DNA of 27,475 bases from Azospirillum sp. 47_25 (GCA_001917125.1 MNTU01000021.1:1-27475), one strand, 5' to 3'. Numbered from the stretch's first letter, positions 16,087 through 24,157 are shown. Made by a program: numbers and translations. The notes: generated from the sequence alone by a model not told the origin.

Positions 16087-17191
16087 ATGCGTGCCGAATT
16101 GGTTGAAATAATTGACGAAATCAAGCAGTCCCTTGAGCTGCTGAGGAGGTCTCTTTGACTATGACAATGCCCTTGTCCGTTTGGATGAATTGACGGCTCT
16201 CAGTGCCGATCCCGGTTTGTGGAACGATGCCGAAAAAGCGCAAAAGCTGATGAGCGAGAAAACAAATCTCGAAACCTCCCTGAACAACTTTCAGGAAATG
16301 CAGACGGCTCTGAACGATTTGTGTGATCTGGCCGAACTGGCCGAGGCCGAAGGCGATGAAACCGTTGTAGCCGACTGTCTGGAACAGTTGGCACAGCTCA
16401 GGGAACAGACTAAAAGGGGCGAATTGGAAGCATTGCTTTCCGGTGAAGTCGACGGCAATGATGCTTTCCTTGAGGTGCATTCCGGCAGCGGCGGCACCGA
16501 GGCTCAGGACTGGGCGGAAATGCTGCTGCGTATGTACAGCCGCTGGGCCGAAGACCATAAATATAAAGTCGAATATGTAGAAGAAACCGAAGGCGACGTT
16601 GCCGGACTGAAGTCGGCCACGATTAAAATCTGCGGTCATAATGCTTATGGCTGGCTGAAGTCGGAAAGCGGCGTTCACCGCCTGGTGCGTATTTCTCCGT
16701 TTGACAGCAATGCCCGCCGTCACACCAGCTTTGCCTCGGTTTGGGTCTATCCGGTTATTGACGATGAAATCAATATTGAAATTAATGAATCAGACTGCCG
16801 CATTGATACTTATCGCGCTTCCGGCGCCGGCGGACAGCACATTAACAAAACGGATTCCGCGGTGCGGATTACCCATATTCCGACCGGCATTGTCGTGTCT
16901 TGCCAGACGCAGCGGTCGCAGTTTCAAAACCGAGATGCCGCCTGGAAAATGCTGAAAGCCCGTCTCTATGACATTGAATTGCAGAAACGTGAAGCCGAGG
17001 CTCAGGGAATTCGCGATTCTCAGGGGGACAACGGCTGGGGCAACCAGATTCGCTCTTATGTGCTGCAACCCTATAAAATGGTGAAAGATTTGCGTACGGA
17101 AGCTGAAACTTCCGATACCAAAGCCGTATTGGACGGTGATATCGATTTGTTTTTGTCGGCCGCTCTGGCCTCTAAAGTAGGTGCAAAATGA
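16087..17191 (+). CDS. prfB: Peptide chain release factor 2 (programmed +1 frameshift)
   Basis: RF2 is encoded in two frames. Codons 1-23 (16087-16155, starting [14 protein letters not shown] and ending RRSL) run into an in-frame TGA at 16156-16158; skipping one base continues at GAC 16157 to the stop at 17189-17191. The joined product is about 367 residues, the normal RF2 length. The anticodon-mimicking tripeptide SPF (about 203-205, in [15 protein letters not shown]) specifies UGA/UAA reading, so this is RF2 and not RF1. GGQ (about 248-250, in [16 protein letters not shown]) catalyses peptide release. The start has AAGGAG five bases upstream, overlapping the mrcA stop. The stop shares ATGA with the next gene. 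A conventional gene caller would miss the first 23 codons. Confidence 0.97.
16144..16159 (+). promoter_or_regulatory. prfB recoding site: internal Shine-Dalgarno plus CTT-TGA-C slip site
   Basis: AGGAGG (16144-16149) lies three bases before CTTTGAC (16153-16159). The Escherichia coli prfB site has AGGGGG, three bases, then CTTTGAC, so the geometry is identical. When RF2 is scarce the ribosome pauses at TGA, the internal Shine-Dalgarno pairs with 16S rRNA, and the P-site tRNA slips from CTT to TTT, making full-length RF2. This is autoregulation of termination capacity. Confidence 0.96.
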
Positions 17192-18048
17192 ACTTGTCTC
17201 AAAAAATAGCAACTTGGGTTGCCTGTGTTTTAGCCGCTATTTACGGTATTTTCTGCGTATTGGTTTTTGTTTATCCGAAACCGTTCTTTTATAATCCGAC
17301 CACGGTTCGTTCCGATATCAACCATGCTCATAAATATGGATATAAGGCGCGTGAAGTAACTTATAATTCAAAAGACGGAACCCCTCTGTTGGCCTGGTAC
17401 ACCGAACCGCATAACGGGCAGAAGAAAATTGTCGTTTTTATGCACGGAAACTCTTATAATATTGAAGAATTTTATTATAAGCTGAAAACTTTCGCCAATG
17501 CCGGATACGGAACTTTTCTGCCCGAATACCGCGGCTATGGCGACGTTGCCGGTGAAATTACCCAGGAAAATCTGGAAGCCGACGCAATTGCCGCCGTGGA
17601 ATATTTGCATTCTCAGGGTTATAAAAACAAAGACATTTATGTTTACGGCATGTCGCTCGGGTCTCACATGGCCACCAACAGCGTCTATCAGCTGCAGAAA
17701 AAGGAAGCTTTTGCCGGTCTGATTCTGGAAGTTCCCTTTGATAATCTGATGAATGTCGTGCGGCTGGTGGTGCCGGTTCCTCTGCCGTTGGAAGTTATTA
17801 TGCGCGATAAATATGACAATCTGGCCATGATTGAAAATATCAAATCGCCGATTTTGATAATGGGCGGCAGCATTGACACGACGGTTCCCGTCGAATTGGC
17901 GCAGAATTTGTATAACTATGCTCCGGAACCCAAAAAAATAATCATCTATGAAAACGGAAAGCACAGCAACCTCTTTAATTTCCGCAATGATTTGGATATT
18001 TTGGACTGGATGAAGGCAAATGAAAACGGCTGGTTGAAAAGCGAATGA
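17188..18048 (+). CDS. Membrane-anchored alpha/beta hydrolase (BEM46/YfhR-like)
   Basis: A 286-residue protein with one N-terminal membrane segment (about 7-29) ending in [11 protein letters not shown], followed by a serine-hydrolase fold. Visible are the oxyanion segment [10 protein letters not shown] (about 82-91), the nucleophile elbow YGMSLGSH (S156), the acid D230 in GGSIDTTVP, and the histidine H259 in ENGKHSNLF. The arrangement of a membrane anchor, a HGN motif and DxxVP after the acid strand fits the BEM46 family, whose substrates are poorly defined. The catalytic domain could face the cytoplasm or periplasm. It overlaps prfB upstream and the AsmA-like gene downstream by four bases each, so it belongs to that coupled operon, perhaps in envelope lipid handling. 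Confidence 0.87.
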   Translation: MNLSQKIATWVACVLAAIYGIFCVLVFVYPKPFFYNPTTVRSDINHAHKYGYKAREVTYNSKDGTPLLAWYTEPHNGQKKIVVFMHGNSYNIEEFYYKLKTFANAGYGTFLPEYRGYGDVAGEITQENLEADAIAAVEYLHSQGYKNKDIYVYGMSLGSHMATNSVYQLQKKEAFAGLILEVPFDNLMNVVRLVVPVPLPLEVIMRDKYDNLAMIENIKSPILIMGGSIDTTVPVELAQNLYNYAPEPKKIIIYENGKHSNLFNFRNDLDILDWMKANENGWLKSE

Positions 18049-21000
18049 AAAAAGTTTCCAACAGGCTATATCTTACCCAGAAGATCATCGATTATATCGG
18101 TGTGGTCTTTCTCGGGCTGTTGCTCCTTTTTATCTGGCAGCTTTACCGCGGTCCGATTGAACTGCCGTTTTTAAAACCATATATGGTGCGGACCCTCAAT
18201 CATGACGATGCCGAATATCAGGTTACGGTCGATTCGGTTAATATTGAGCTGGTTCGTTCGATACAGCCGATTAAAATTATTGCCAACAATGTCGTTTACC
18301 GCAAAAACGACGGCAGCTTTATCATAAATGCGCCCAAAACGTCCGTTTCTTTCAGCATTAAGGCGCTGCTGCGCGGCGTAATTGCTCCCAGCTCAATGGA
18401 AGCGTTGAATCCGACGGTTTATATTTTTAACACTTACGGAGTAGATAAAGAAAATATCAATGACGTAAATAAGAAAAAAATAGCTTATTATTTCGATTCT
18501 TTTGAAGATTTTATTGAGCGCTTTAATTCTGACGACAATTTTTATCCCGAGAGTTACATTAACAAGATTTCCGTTAAAAACGCCGAGGTCGAGTTGCATG
18601 AAGTGGATCTGGGACGAAAGTGGATTTTTTCTGATTTGAATTATCTGCTGGAGCGGAATTTGACCAATATCTCAATGGATGTCAGCGCCCTGATGAAACT
18701 GAACAATCAGGTGGCTTCCGTCGGGGTCGAAGCCGAATACCGCATGCTTAACAATAAGCTGGCTTTTGAGTTTTATTTTTCTGATTTGGTTCCCAATGCG
18801 TTGGCAGAAACGTTTCTGGATAAAAATACCGCCGACGGTTTTTATAAGATAAATCTTCCCGTCAGCGGCCGGGTGGCAACGGTTATTGATTTCAATGAGG
18901 TAATTAAATATAAAGACGACATAATGAAAAGCGTTGATACCGCTTTTGAAAAAATTGATTTTCAGTTTGAAGGCGGTCGCGGCAATATCATGTTTAATGA
19001 GGATGCCGCCTATAATTACAATATTGCCGCGTTTTTGCTGGAAGGAGCGATCAGCGGCGGCTTGAACGAACTCAAAATCAGCAATGCCGACTTCGACCTC
19101 GGCAGCCAGAAAGCCAAAATCGATTTGAAAGTTTCCGGCGTCAAATCTTTTCTGCTGGAAAATTCTCTGAAAGATCTTAAAGTCGATTTGTCGGCCGCGG
19201 TAAAGGAAATGAATTTCGACGATCTTTATAACTATTGGCCGCGCTATCTTTCCGATGATGCCTGGAGCTGGTGCAAAGACAGTATTCGCGGCGGGCAGAT
19301 AAAGAATGTCCGTTTTGACTTCAGGTTTGCTTATGACGACAAGAGCAGAAACTTTGGCCTGGCGGATCTTTCCGGCAGCGGCGATATCAGCGACACCAAT
19401 CTGAATTACCTGAAAGAAATGCCTGATATAACCAATCTTTACGGCCGGGCGCACTTCAGCAAAACCAATATTAAAATCGATGTGGACAAAGGCGTTTCCG
19501 AAGGGGTTATTCTGACCGGAGGCTATGTCAATTTATATGATTTGGACAAGTACAACAATTATGCCGATATTGATTTGAAACTGAGCTCTTCGGTAACCGA
19601 TGCCCTGCGGCTGATTGACAATCCTCCGCTGGGATATACCTCCGAAATGGGACTGAAACCGGACACCCTTCAGGGGCAGGCGGAAACCGAACTGGGGCTG
19701 AAATTTGAAATCAAAAACGACCTGACGCCGGAAGAAGTAGAGGTAAAGGTAAAATCCGATTTGACGGAGGTTCGGGTTCCCGATGCGTTTAAAAACAAAA
19801 CCGTTACCGCCGACGAATTGAAATTGGAAGTAGATAATCAGGGGCTGGCTTTGAGCGGCGATGCCAAACTGGAAAACATTCCGCTGAAATTGTCTTGGAA
19901 CGAACGCTTTGCCGACAAAAACTATCGCAGCCGCTATAAGCTGTCAGCCAAGTTTAACAATGCCCTTAAAAAGGAGTTGGATTTTGATTCTTCCCTGCTT
20001 AATCCGCCCTATGTTGACGGCTATGCATTGGTTGATGCCGAAATAACCGTTTACAATGACCGCAAAACCGTTGTCAATCTGAATGCGCAGATTGATAAAA
20101 TGGCGGTTGACTTTGCTTTCCTCGGTTTTAAAAAACCGGTAAATGAACGGGGAAATCTGCTCGCGACCCTGAATATTTATGACAACAAGCTGGTTTCTCT
20201 GCCCAAATTCAGTCTGTTTAAGGATGATTTTAAAATTGAGGGAAAAATTGATTTGACAGCCGACGGCAATATTAAAACCGTTGACATCACCAATATTTCC
20301 GGTCCGCGAACGGCCGCCAAAGCGCGGATAGACATTGCTCACGCACCGAAGAAAAAGGTTAAGATTAACATTAACATCTCCGGAACCAGCTATGACCTGA
20401 CGCCGTTCTTTGACCGTGACGAAAATAAAATTAAAGTTGATCGGGCAACCCTGATTAAAACGCCGGAAGATGAGGATGACGAACTCGAAGACGTCACCGA
20501 TACGGATATCTTTATTGCCGTTAACAACCTGTGGACCAATCCTCATGTGCCGGTCACTAACTTTGCCGGCTCGGCCAAACTGCTGAACGGCATCGGCGTG
20601 AATGAAATTCATATGGTCGGCAACTATAACAACAATAAAAAGTCTGTTTTAAAATTCGATTATGTTCCGCGCCCCAATAAGGAATTTCTGCTTTCCGTTG
20701 ACAGTAACGATGCCGGAGCGACGCTGAAAGTGCTGCGGGTTTATAATAATATGAAAGGCGGAAATATCCAGGTTGAAGCGCGCCGCAATGCCCAGAAAGA
20801 ATTTATCGGTCATGCCAAAATCCGCGATTTCAGCATTTATAATACGCCGGTGATTGCCAAACTGCTGACGGTGGCATCTTTCAGCGGTATGGTCGATTTG
20901 CTGATGGGCGAGGGGCTGACTTTCTCTCACTTTGATGCTCCGTTCGAATACAGAAACCGGCAGTTGAGCCTGAAAGAGGCCAAAGCTTTCGGCGATGTTG

Positions 21001-21275
21001 TCGGCATAACCGCGCAGGGAACCTATGACCGCCGCTTTGACGAAGTCAATTTTCACGGAGTCATTGTGCCGGCATACAGCTTGAATACCATGCTCGGCAA
21101 AATTCCCCTGGTCGGAAATCTTCTTGTCGGCAAGGACGGAACCGTTTTTGCTGCCAACTACAGCGCCACCGGTTCGGTTGAAGATGCGGAAATTGACATT
21201 AATCCTCTGTCGGCCTTAAGCCCGAGTTCTTTGAAAGACAAATTTAATGCATTGTTTGGAGGAGACGGTAATTAA
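18045..21275 (+). CDS. AsmA/YhdP-like large envelope protein
   Basis: A 1076-residue protein with one N-terminal membrane segment (about 14-34, IDYIGVVFLGLLLLFIW), then a very long region of alternating beta strands. The start NHDDAEYQVTVDSVNIEL and C-terminal elements such as NFHGVIVPAYSLNTMLGKIP and LVGNLLVGKDGTVFAANYSATG resemble the DUF3971/AsmA_2 family that includes YhdP. Such proteins are thought to form beta-groove bridges that move phospholipids between inner and outer membranes. The family match comes from the overall plan and the C-terminal block; the central part diverges. It overlaps its neighbours at both ends (ATGA before, TAATG after). Confidence 0.85.
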   Translation: MKKVSNRLYLTQKIIDYIGVVFLGLLLLFIWQLYRGPIELPFLKPYMVRTLNHDDAEYQVTVDSVNIELVRSIQPIKIIANNVVYRKNDGSFIINAPKTSVSFSIKALLRGVIAPSSMEALNPTVYIFNTYGVDKENINDVNKKKIAYYFDSFEDFIERFNSDDNFYPESYINKISVKNAEVELHEVDLGRKWIFSDLNYLLERNLTNISMDVSALMKLNNQVASVGVEAEYRMLNNKLAFEFYFSDLVPNALAETFLDKNTADGFYKINLPVSGRVATVIDFNEVIKYKDDIMKSVDTAFEKIDFQFEGGRGNIMFNEDAAYNYNIAAFLLEGAISGGLNELKISNADFDLGSQKAKIDLKVSGVKSFLLENSLKDLKVDLSAAVKEMNFDDLYNYWPRYLSDDAWSWCKDSIRGGQIKNVRFDFRFAYDDKSRNFGLADLSGSGDISDTNLNYLKEMPDITNLYGRAHFSKTNIKIDVDKGVSEGVILTGGYVNLYDLDKYNNYADIDLKLSSSVTDALRLIDNPPLGYTSEMGLKPDTLQGQAETELGLKFEIKNDLTPEEVEVKVKSDLTEVRVPDAFKNKTVTADELKLEVDNQGLALSGDAKLENIPLKLSWNERFADKNYRSRYKLSAKFNNALKKELDFDSSLLNPPYVDGYALVDAEITVYNDRKTVVNLNAQIDKMAVDFAFLGFKKPVNERGNLLATLNIYDNKLVSLPKFSLFKDDFKIEGKIDLTADGNIKTVDITNISGPRTAAKARIDIAHAPKKKVKININISGTSYDLTPFFDRDENKIKVDRATLIKTPEDEDDELEDVTDTDIFIAVNNLWTNPHVPVTNFAGSAKLLNGIGVNEIHMVGNYNNNKKSVLKFDYVPRPNKEFLLSVDSNDAGATLKVLRVYNNMKGGNIQVEARRNAQKEFIGHAKIRDFSIYNTPVIAKLLTVASFSGMVDLLMGEGLTFSHFDAPFEYRNRQLSLKEAKAFGDVVGITAQGTYDRRFDEVNFHGVIVPAYSLNTMLGKIPLVGNLLVGKDGTVFAANYSATGSVEDAEIDINPLSALSPSSLKDKFNALFGGDGN

Positions 21276-21754
21276 TGGCAGAGAAATTTCTTAAAATAGG
21301 GCTAGACTTTCATGGTGTTATCAACACCAACCCCTCATATTTCAAAGATTTTACCGAATATGCCGAAGCGCGGGGACACCGGATTTATATAATAACCGGC
21401 GGCCCGGCCGCAAAAATTTCCAGCTTTTTGAATGCCTGGGGCATCAGATATACCGAACTGTTTGCGATCCTTGATTACTATGCCGCCCGCGGAGAAGTAA
21501 AGTTTTTCTCTGACGGCAATTTCAAAATGGATGACGGCCTGTGGAACAGTGCCAAGGCCAAATTCTGCCGCCGTCACGGTATTGACATTCATATTGATGA
21601 TTCGGATGTTTACGGCCTGAGTTTCACAACGCCTTATTGTCTGTACGATTCTGTCAGCCGCACCTGCTGCCTGTCTAAAAACAATACGGTCAGCTTTGCC
21701 CTGCCGCCTCGTGACTGTTTGCACCGGATAGAAAAAGCCTTAGCTGCCCTGTAA
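21275..21754 (+). CDS. Small HAD-like protein with DFHGVI motif
   Basis: A 159-residue protein with HAD-fold hallmarks: motif I IGLDFHGVI (D11, H13), motif II IITGG (about 39-43) and a motif IV-like HIDDSD (about 106-111). In HAD phosphatases the second residue of motif I (D+2) is the aspartate acid/base; here it is histidine. The phosphatase activity may therefore be altered, or the protein may use another chemistry. A conserved lysine for motif III is not obvious; K97 or K99 in the WNSAKAKF segment are candidates. I cannot name a substrate. Its start overlaps the stop of the AsmA-like gene, and its 3' end overlaps the convergent acyltransferase gene by 15 bases. Confidence 0.8.
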   Translation: MAEKFLKIGLDFHGVINTNPSYFKDFTEYAEARGHRIYIITGGPAAKISSFLNAWGIRYTELFAILDYYAARGEVKFFSDGNFKMDDGLWNSAKAKFCRRHGIDIHIDDSDVYGLSFTTPYCLYDSVSRTCCLSKNNTVSFALPPRDCLHRIEKALAAL

Positions 21755-22396
21755 GGCCCGCTTGGACTGATAAACGTCGTATTTTTCTTCATGCCAGGTA
21801 ACGCCGCTTTTAACTTTGTGTGCGGGGTTTCCGGCATAAATCGAATGGCTTTCGTTTAAGTCTTTGGTAACAATGGCTCCTGCGGCAATAATAATATCGT
21901 CGGCAACGGTGTTGTTTTTGAGAATCATTGCCCGCTCGCCGATCCACACATGATTGCCGACGGTGATGTGGCTTCCGGGATTAATTGCATTGCCGCTTTC
22001 CAAATCAACAATGGCATGAAAGTCGGAAACATACATCCTGCTGTCTTTGGCCGCCATAACCTCGTCACCGATTGTCAGTCGGCTTCCTCTTTCCCATAAG
22101 CCGCTTTCCAAACCGCGAAATGCACAGTTCTTTCCGATTTTAACCACCGTATCATCGGTATCAATGATAATTTTTAACGACCCCCAGCAGCCTTCGCCGA
22201 TACTGATATGGTTATTGCTGCCGTTAATAATGAGTTCCAGCTTGTAAAATTGGTTTTCCGGAGCAATTTCGATTCGATTGTTGCTGCCGATGATTTTCAC
22301 CGGACTGCGGTCGTAAAAACGGTTGCCTTTAATGCGGGGAGAAATAATTTGATTGTTTTCGCCTTTGATTTTGATGTATTTTTTGAACAATTTCAT
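21740..22396 (-). CDS. Left-handed beta-helix acyltransferase, copy 2
   Basis: A 218-residue protein with hexapeptide-type repeats throughout (for example GSNNRIEIAPE, GSNNHISIGEG, GDEVMAAKDSRMYVSD). The C-terminal core HITVGNHVWIGERAMILKN is followed by VADDIIIAAGAIVTKDL and IYAGNPAHKVK, matching CoA-dependent acyltransferases related to WcaF, NeuD and maltose acetyltransferase. SDFHAI holds the probable catalytic histidine. The N-terminal half is unusually rich in Asn-Asn turns. It is a paralog of the upstream gene, overlaps it by four bases (ATGA), and is last in the operon. The acceptor is unknown; a surface sugar is likely. A trimeric enzyme is expected from the fold. Confidence 0.85.
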   Translation of the reverse strand: MKLFKKYIKIKGENNQIISPRIKGNRFYDRSPVKIIGSNNRIEIAPENQFYKLELIINGSNNHISIGEGCWGSLKIIIDTDDTVVKIGKNCAFRGLESGLWERGSRLTIGDEVMAAKDSRMYVSDFHAIVDLESGNAINPGSHITVGNHVWIGERAMILKNNTVADDIIIAAGAIVTKDLNESHSIYAGNPAHKVKSGVTWHEEKYDVYQSKRALQGS

Positions 22397-23052
22397 TCCT
22401 GCTGACTCTCCAGTTGGGCCATTGCCAGGTCATAAGCTTCGGGAACCCAGTTGATGTCCGTCTTTTTGCAGACGGCAGGATTGCCGGCATACATGGCATA
22501 ACCGGTGGTTAAATCTTTGGTTACGACTGAACCGATGCCGATAATGACATTATCCGTAACATGGCAGTTTTTCAAAATTTTGACGCCTTCGCCGAGCCAG
22601 ACGTGATTGCCGATGACAATTTCCTTGCCCTGATTGCACGGACGTCCGGTTTTTAGATCAATAACGGCATGAAAATCCGAGCAATACAGACGGGTTTCTT
22701 TGGCAAACATACAATCGTCGCCGATAATTACCCGGCTGCCTTTTTCTTCCAGAATAATATCTGTTCCCATAAAGCCGGTTTTATGCCCGACGGTAACCAC
22801 GGCATCGGAAGTGCGGATTTCCAGATTTAATTTTCCGTAACATCCCGGCGGCAGAATAAGCGTATTATTGTTGCCGAAGATTTTGATATCGGTAAATTTC
22901 AGGTAATTGGGGCCGCCGATATTAATCTTGTTGTTATTTCCGTCAATGCGGACATTCCCGTATTTCAGCAGCTCGTTATGCACATCTTTCGGACAGACAA
23001 ACTCATTGCCGGTGCCTTTAATGCGCAGATTGGCTTTCTTTATCAGACGCAT
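22393..23052 (-). CDS. Left-handed beta-helix acyltransferase, copy 1
   Basis: A 219-residue paralog of the downstream gene with the same plan: an N-terminal half with Asn-Asn turns (DGNNNKINIGG, GNNNTLILPPG), then IGDDCMFAKETRLYCSDFHAV (probable catalytic His), then KEIVIGNHVWLGEGVKIL, VTDNVIIGIGSVVTKDL and YAGNPAVCKK. These are the typical core blocks of hexapeptide acetyltransferases that act on sugars of capsule, O-antigen or glycoprotein. The initiator ATG lies two bases after the stop of the 80-residue protein gene. The tandem arrangement suggests duplication with later divergence; whether both act on one substrate is not visible. Confidence 0.86.
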   Translation of the reverse strand: MRLIKKANLRIKGTGNEFVCPKDVHNELLKYGNVRIDGNNNKINIGGPNYLKFTDIKIFGNNNTLILPPGCYGKLNLEIRTSDAVVTVGHKTGFMGTDIILEEKGSRVIIGDDCMFAKETRLYCSDFHAVIDLKTGRPCNQGKEIVIGNHVWLGEGVKILKNCHVTDNVIIGIGSVVTKDLTTGYAMYAGNPAVCKKTDINWVPEAYDLAMAQLESQQE

Positions 23053-23054
23053 GA

Positions 23055-23297
23055 TTATTCTCTGCCCGACTGCATTACGGCATAATCGCGGTAAGCGCGC
23101 AGCGTCTGTTCCATTTGGCCGCTCGGCAGGTGGTTGGTGCGTTTTTTGGCAATGTCACGCATTTGGTTGTAGCAAAGCTTATTCAAAGAAGTTTTCGGAG
23201 CACTCAGACCGGCGCCGCTCGGCATCACGTCAAAGCGCTGTTCCGCTGCGTTAAGAGAGTTGCTGTCTTTCTGTAAATAAGTTTTGCTGATAGTCAT
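23055..23297 (-). CDS. Small protein of unknown function in the repressor operon
   Basis: An 80-residue basic, hydrophilic protein with no signal peptide or membrane segment. A predicted helix covers about 40-75 (LNKLCYNQMRDIAKKRTNHL and QMEQTLRAYRDYAVMQ). I do not recognise a family. The ATG starts one base after the stop of the repressor gene, and its stop lies two bases before the acyltransferase ATG. That packing makes it very probably a real, co-translated gene. It could be a small regulatory partner of the repressor, but nothing in the sequence shows this. Confidence 0.7.
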   Translation of the reverse strand: MTISKTYLQKDSNSLNAAEQRFDVMPSGAGLSAPKTSLNKLCYNQMRDIAKKRTNHLPSGQMEQTLRAYRDYAVMQSGRE

Positions 23298-23298
23298 G

Positions 23299-23922
23299 TC
23301 ACTGCCCCGCCCATAAAATGCGATTAATCAGTTCAATGTCAACAAGATTGACATTCATTTCTTTGCGAGAATCTGCCAAATCGCACAAAACCAGCGTTGA
23401 CGGTGTGCGGTGAACAAATTCCTTAATCAGAATATCACCATTTTTTAAAATGACAACTATTCTGTCATTTTTTCTGATTTCCGAATTTTTGGCGACGATT
23501 ATAGCCGAACCGTTTTTGAAAAAAGGTTCAAAATCGGAAACGTCTATGTCTATGGCATACAGATTCGATGACGCATCGGGAAAATGCATTCGTTTCCAGC
23601 CGTCGGTAACCAGACGGTTGTCCCTGATTTCTTTTTCGCTGCCGAGACGCGAATAATTGATATAAGGAACCGCATTCATCATCTCCGGCGTCAGGCCTTC
23701 GTCAATCAGGCTGTAAAACTGTTCAAAAGTAACGTTGCAGGCATCCAGAATTTTGTTGATGCTGTCCAGCGAAGGCCATCTTTTTTTGCCGTCGGGACGA
23801 ATTCGTTTGCTTTTGTTAAAGGTTGTTGCGTCAAGGCCGGCTTTTTTAGCCAGCCCGGACGGAGATAAACCATGGGCGCGGGCTAACTTATCAACAGCAT
23901 CCCAAACTTGTTCATATTTCAT
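23299..23922 (-). CDS. XRE-type HTH regulator with LexA/S24-like domain lacking the catalytic Ser
   Basis: A 207-residue regulator. The N-terminal domain (about 1-75) has an XRE helix-turn-helix with HGLSPSGLAKKAGLDATTFN, then KSKRIRPDGKKRWPSLDSI, a block common in alphaproteobacterial S24 regulators. The C-terminal domain (about 115-200) has the S24/LexA beta fold. The usual self-cleavage motif DSMEP appears here as SDFEP (129-133), so the nucleophilic serine position is aspartate 130. The general-base lysine may still be present as K167 in ILIKEF. Autoproteolysis is therefore unlikely, although a shifted S129 cannot be excluded. A strong GAGGAGGA site precedes the ATG. It is first in a four-gene operon and probably controls it from the divergent intergenic region. 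Confidence 0.87.
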   Translation of the reverse strand: MKYEQVWDAVDKLARAHGLSPSGLAKKAGLDATTFNKSKRIRPDGKKRWPSLDSINKILDACNVTFEQFYSLIDEGLTPEMMNAVPYINYSRLGSEKEIRDNRLVTDGWKRMHFPDASSNLYAIDIDVSDFEPFFKNGSAIIVAKNSEIRKNDRIVVILKNGDILIKEFVHRTPSTLVLCDLADSRKEMNVNLVDIELINRILWAGQ

Positions 23923-23963
23923 TGTTCCTCCTCGTTTTCTGTGATTTTGAAGCCAGTAACTTA

Positions 23964-23992
23964 ACTATACACCTATAAAATTTAGGAATCAA
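23964..23992 (-). promoter_or_regulatory. Promoter of the repressor/acyltransferase operon
   Basis: On the minus strand TTGATT (23992-23987), a 17-base spacer and TATAGT (23969-23964) give a good sigma70-like promoter. The predicted start near 23957 leaves a 35-base leader containing the strong GAGGAGGA ribosome binding site. Confidence 0.55.
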
Positions 23993-24005
23993 TTCTTTTA
24001 AAATG

Positions 24006-24033
24006 TTGAATTTGTTTAATGTGCATGTATAAA
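24006..24033 (+). promoter_or_regulatory. Possible promoter of the carboxylesterase gene
   Basis: TTGAAT (24006-24011), a 16-base spacer and TATAAA (24028-24033) match sigma70. Transcription would start near 24040, exactly at the CtrA-like box at 24040-24054, and leave a leader of nearly 120 bases. That geometry would allow repression by a bound protein. Confidence 0.45.
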
Positions 24034-24039
24034 ACTATA

Positions 24040-24054
24040 TTAACCAATAGGTTA
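24040..24054. promoter_or_regulatory. CtrA-like palindromic box in the repressor/esterase gap
   Basis: TTAACCAATAGGTTA is a near-perfect palindrome (TAACC-AATA-GGTTA). On the minus strand it reads TAACCTATTGGTTAA, and its 12-base core TAACCTATTGGT is identical to the box before amiC. It lies between two divergent promoters. It could bind CtrA or the S24-like repressor; the shared copy before amiC favours a global regulator. Confidence 0.45.
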
Positions 24055-24129
24055 TAAAAAACAACAAATCCTTCTGCCGATGTTTCCCGTTAAGGGTATT
24101 TTAAGAGTTTCGGATTATGGTCAAAACGG

Positions 24130-24144
24130 TTAAAAGCTCTTTAA
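24130..24144. promoter_or_regulatory. Perfect TTAA-N7-TTAA (CtrA consensus) just before the carboxylesterase gene
   Basis: TTAA (24130-24133), seven bases, TTAA (24141-24144). It is also an inverted repeat with arms GTTAAA and TTTAAC. It ends 13 bases before the ATG at 24158, next to the AAAGGA ribosome binding site. At this position a bound regulator would more likely block than activate. A/T-rich intergenic DNA makes chance matches possible. Confidence 0.4.
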
Positions 24145-24157
24145 CAAAGGATAAACG

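Noticed and set aside
16156..16158. The prfB in-frame TGA as a pseudogene mutation
   Set aside because: Its context (AGGAGG, three bases, CTT-TGA-C) is exactly the known RF2 recoding site and the rest of the gene is intact.
23055..23922. Repressor plus small protein as a toxin-antitoxin or prophage remnant
   Set aside because: The small protein has no toxin motif, the operon continues into acyltransferases, and no phage or integrase genes are near.
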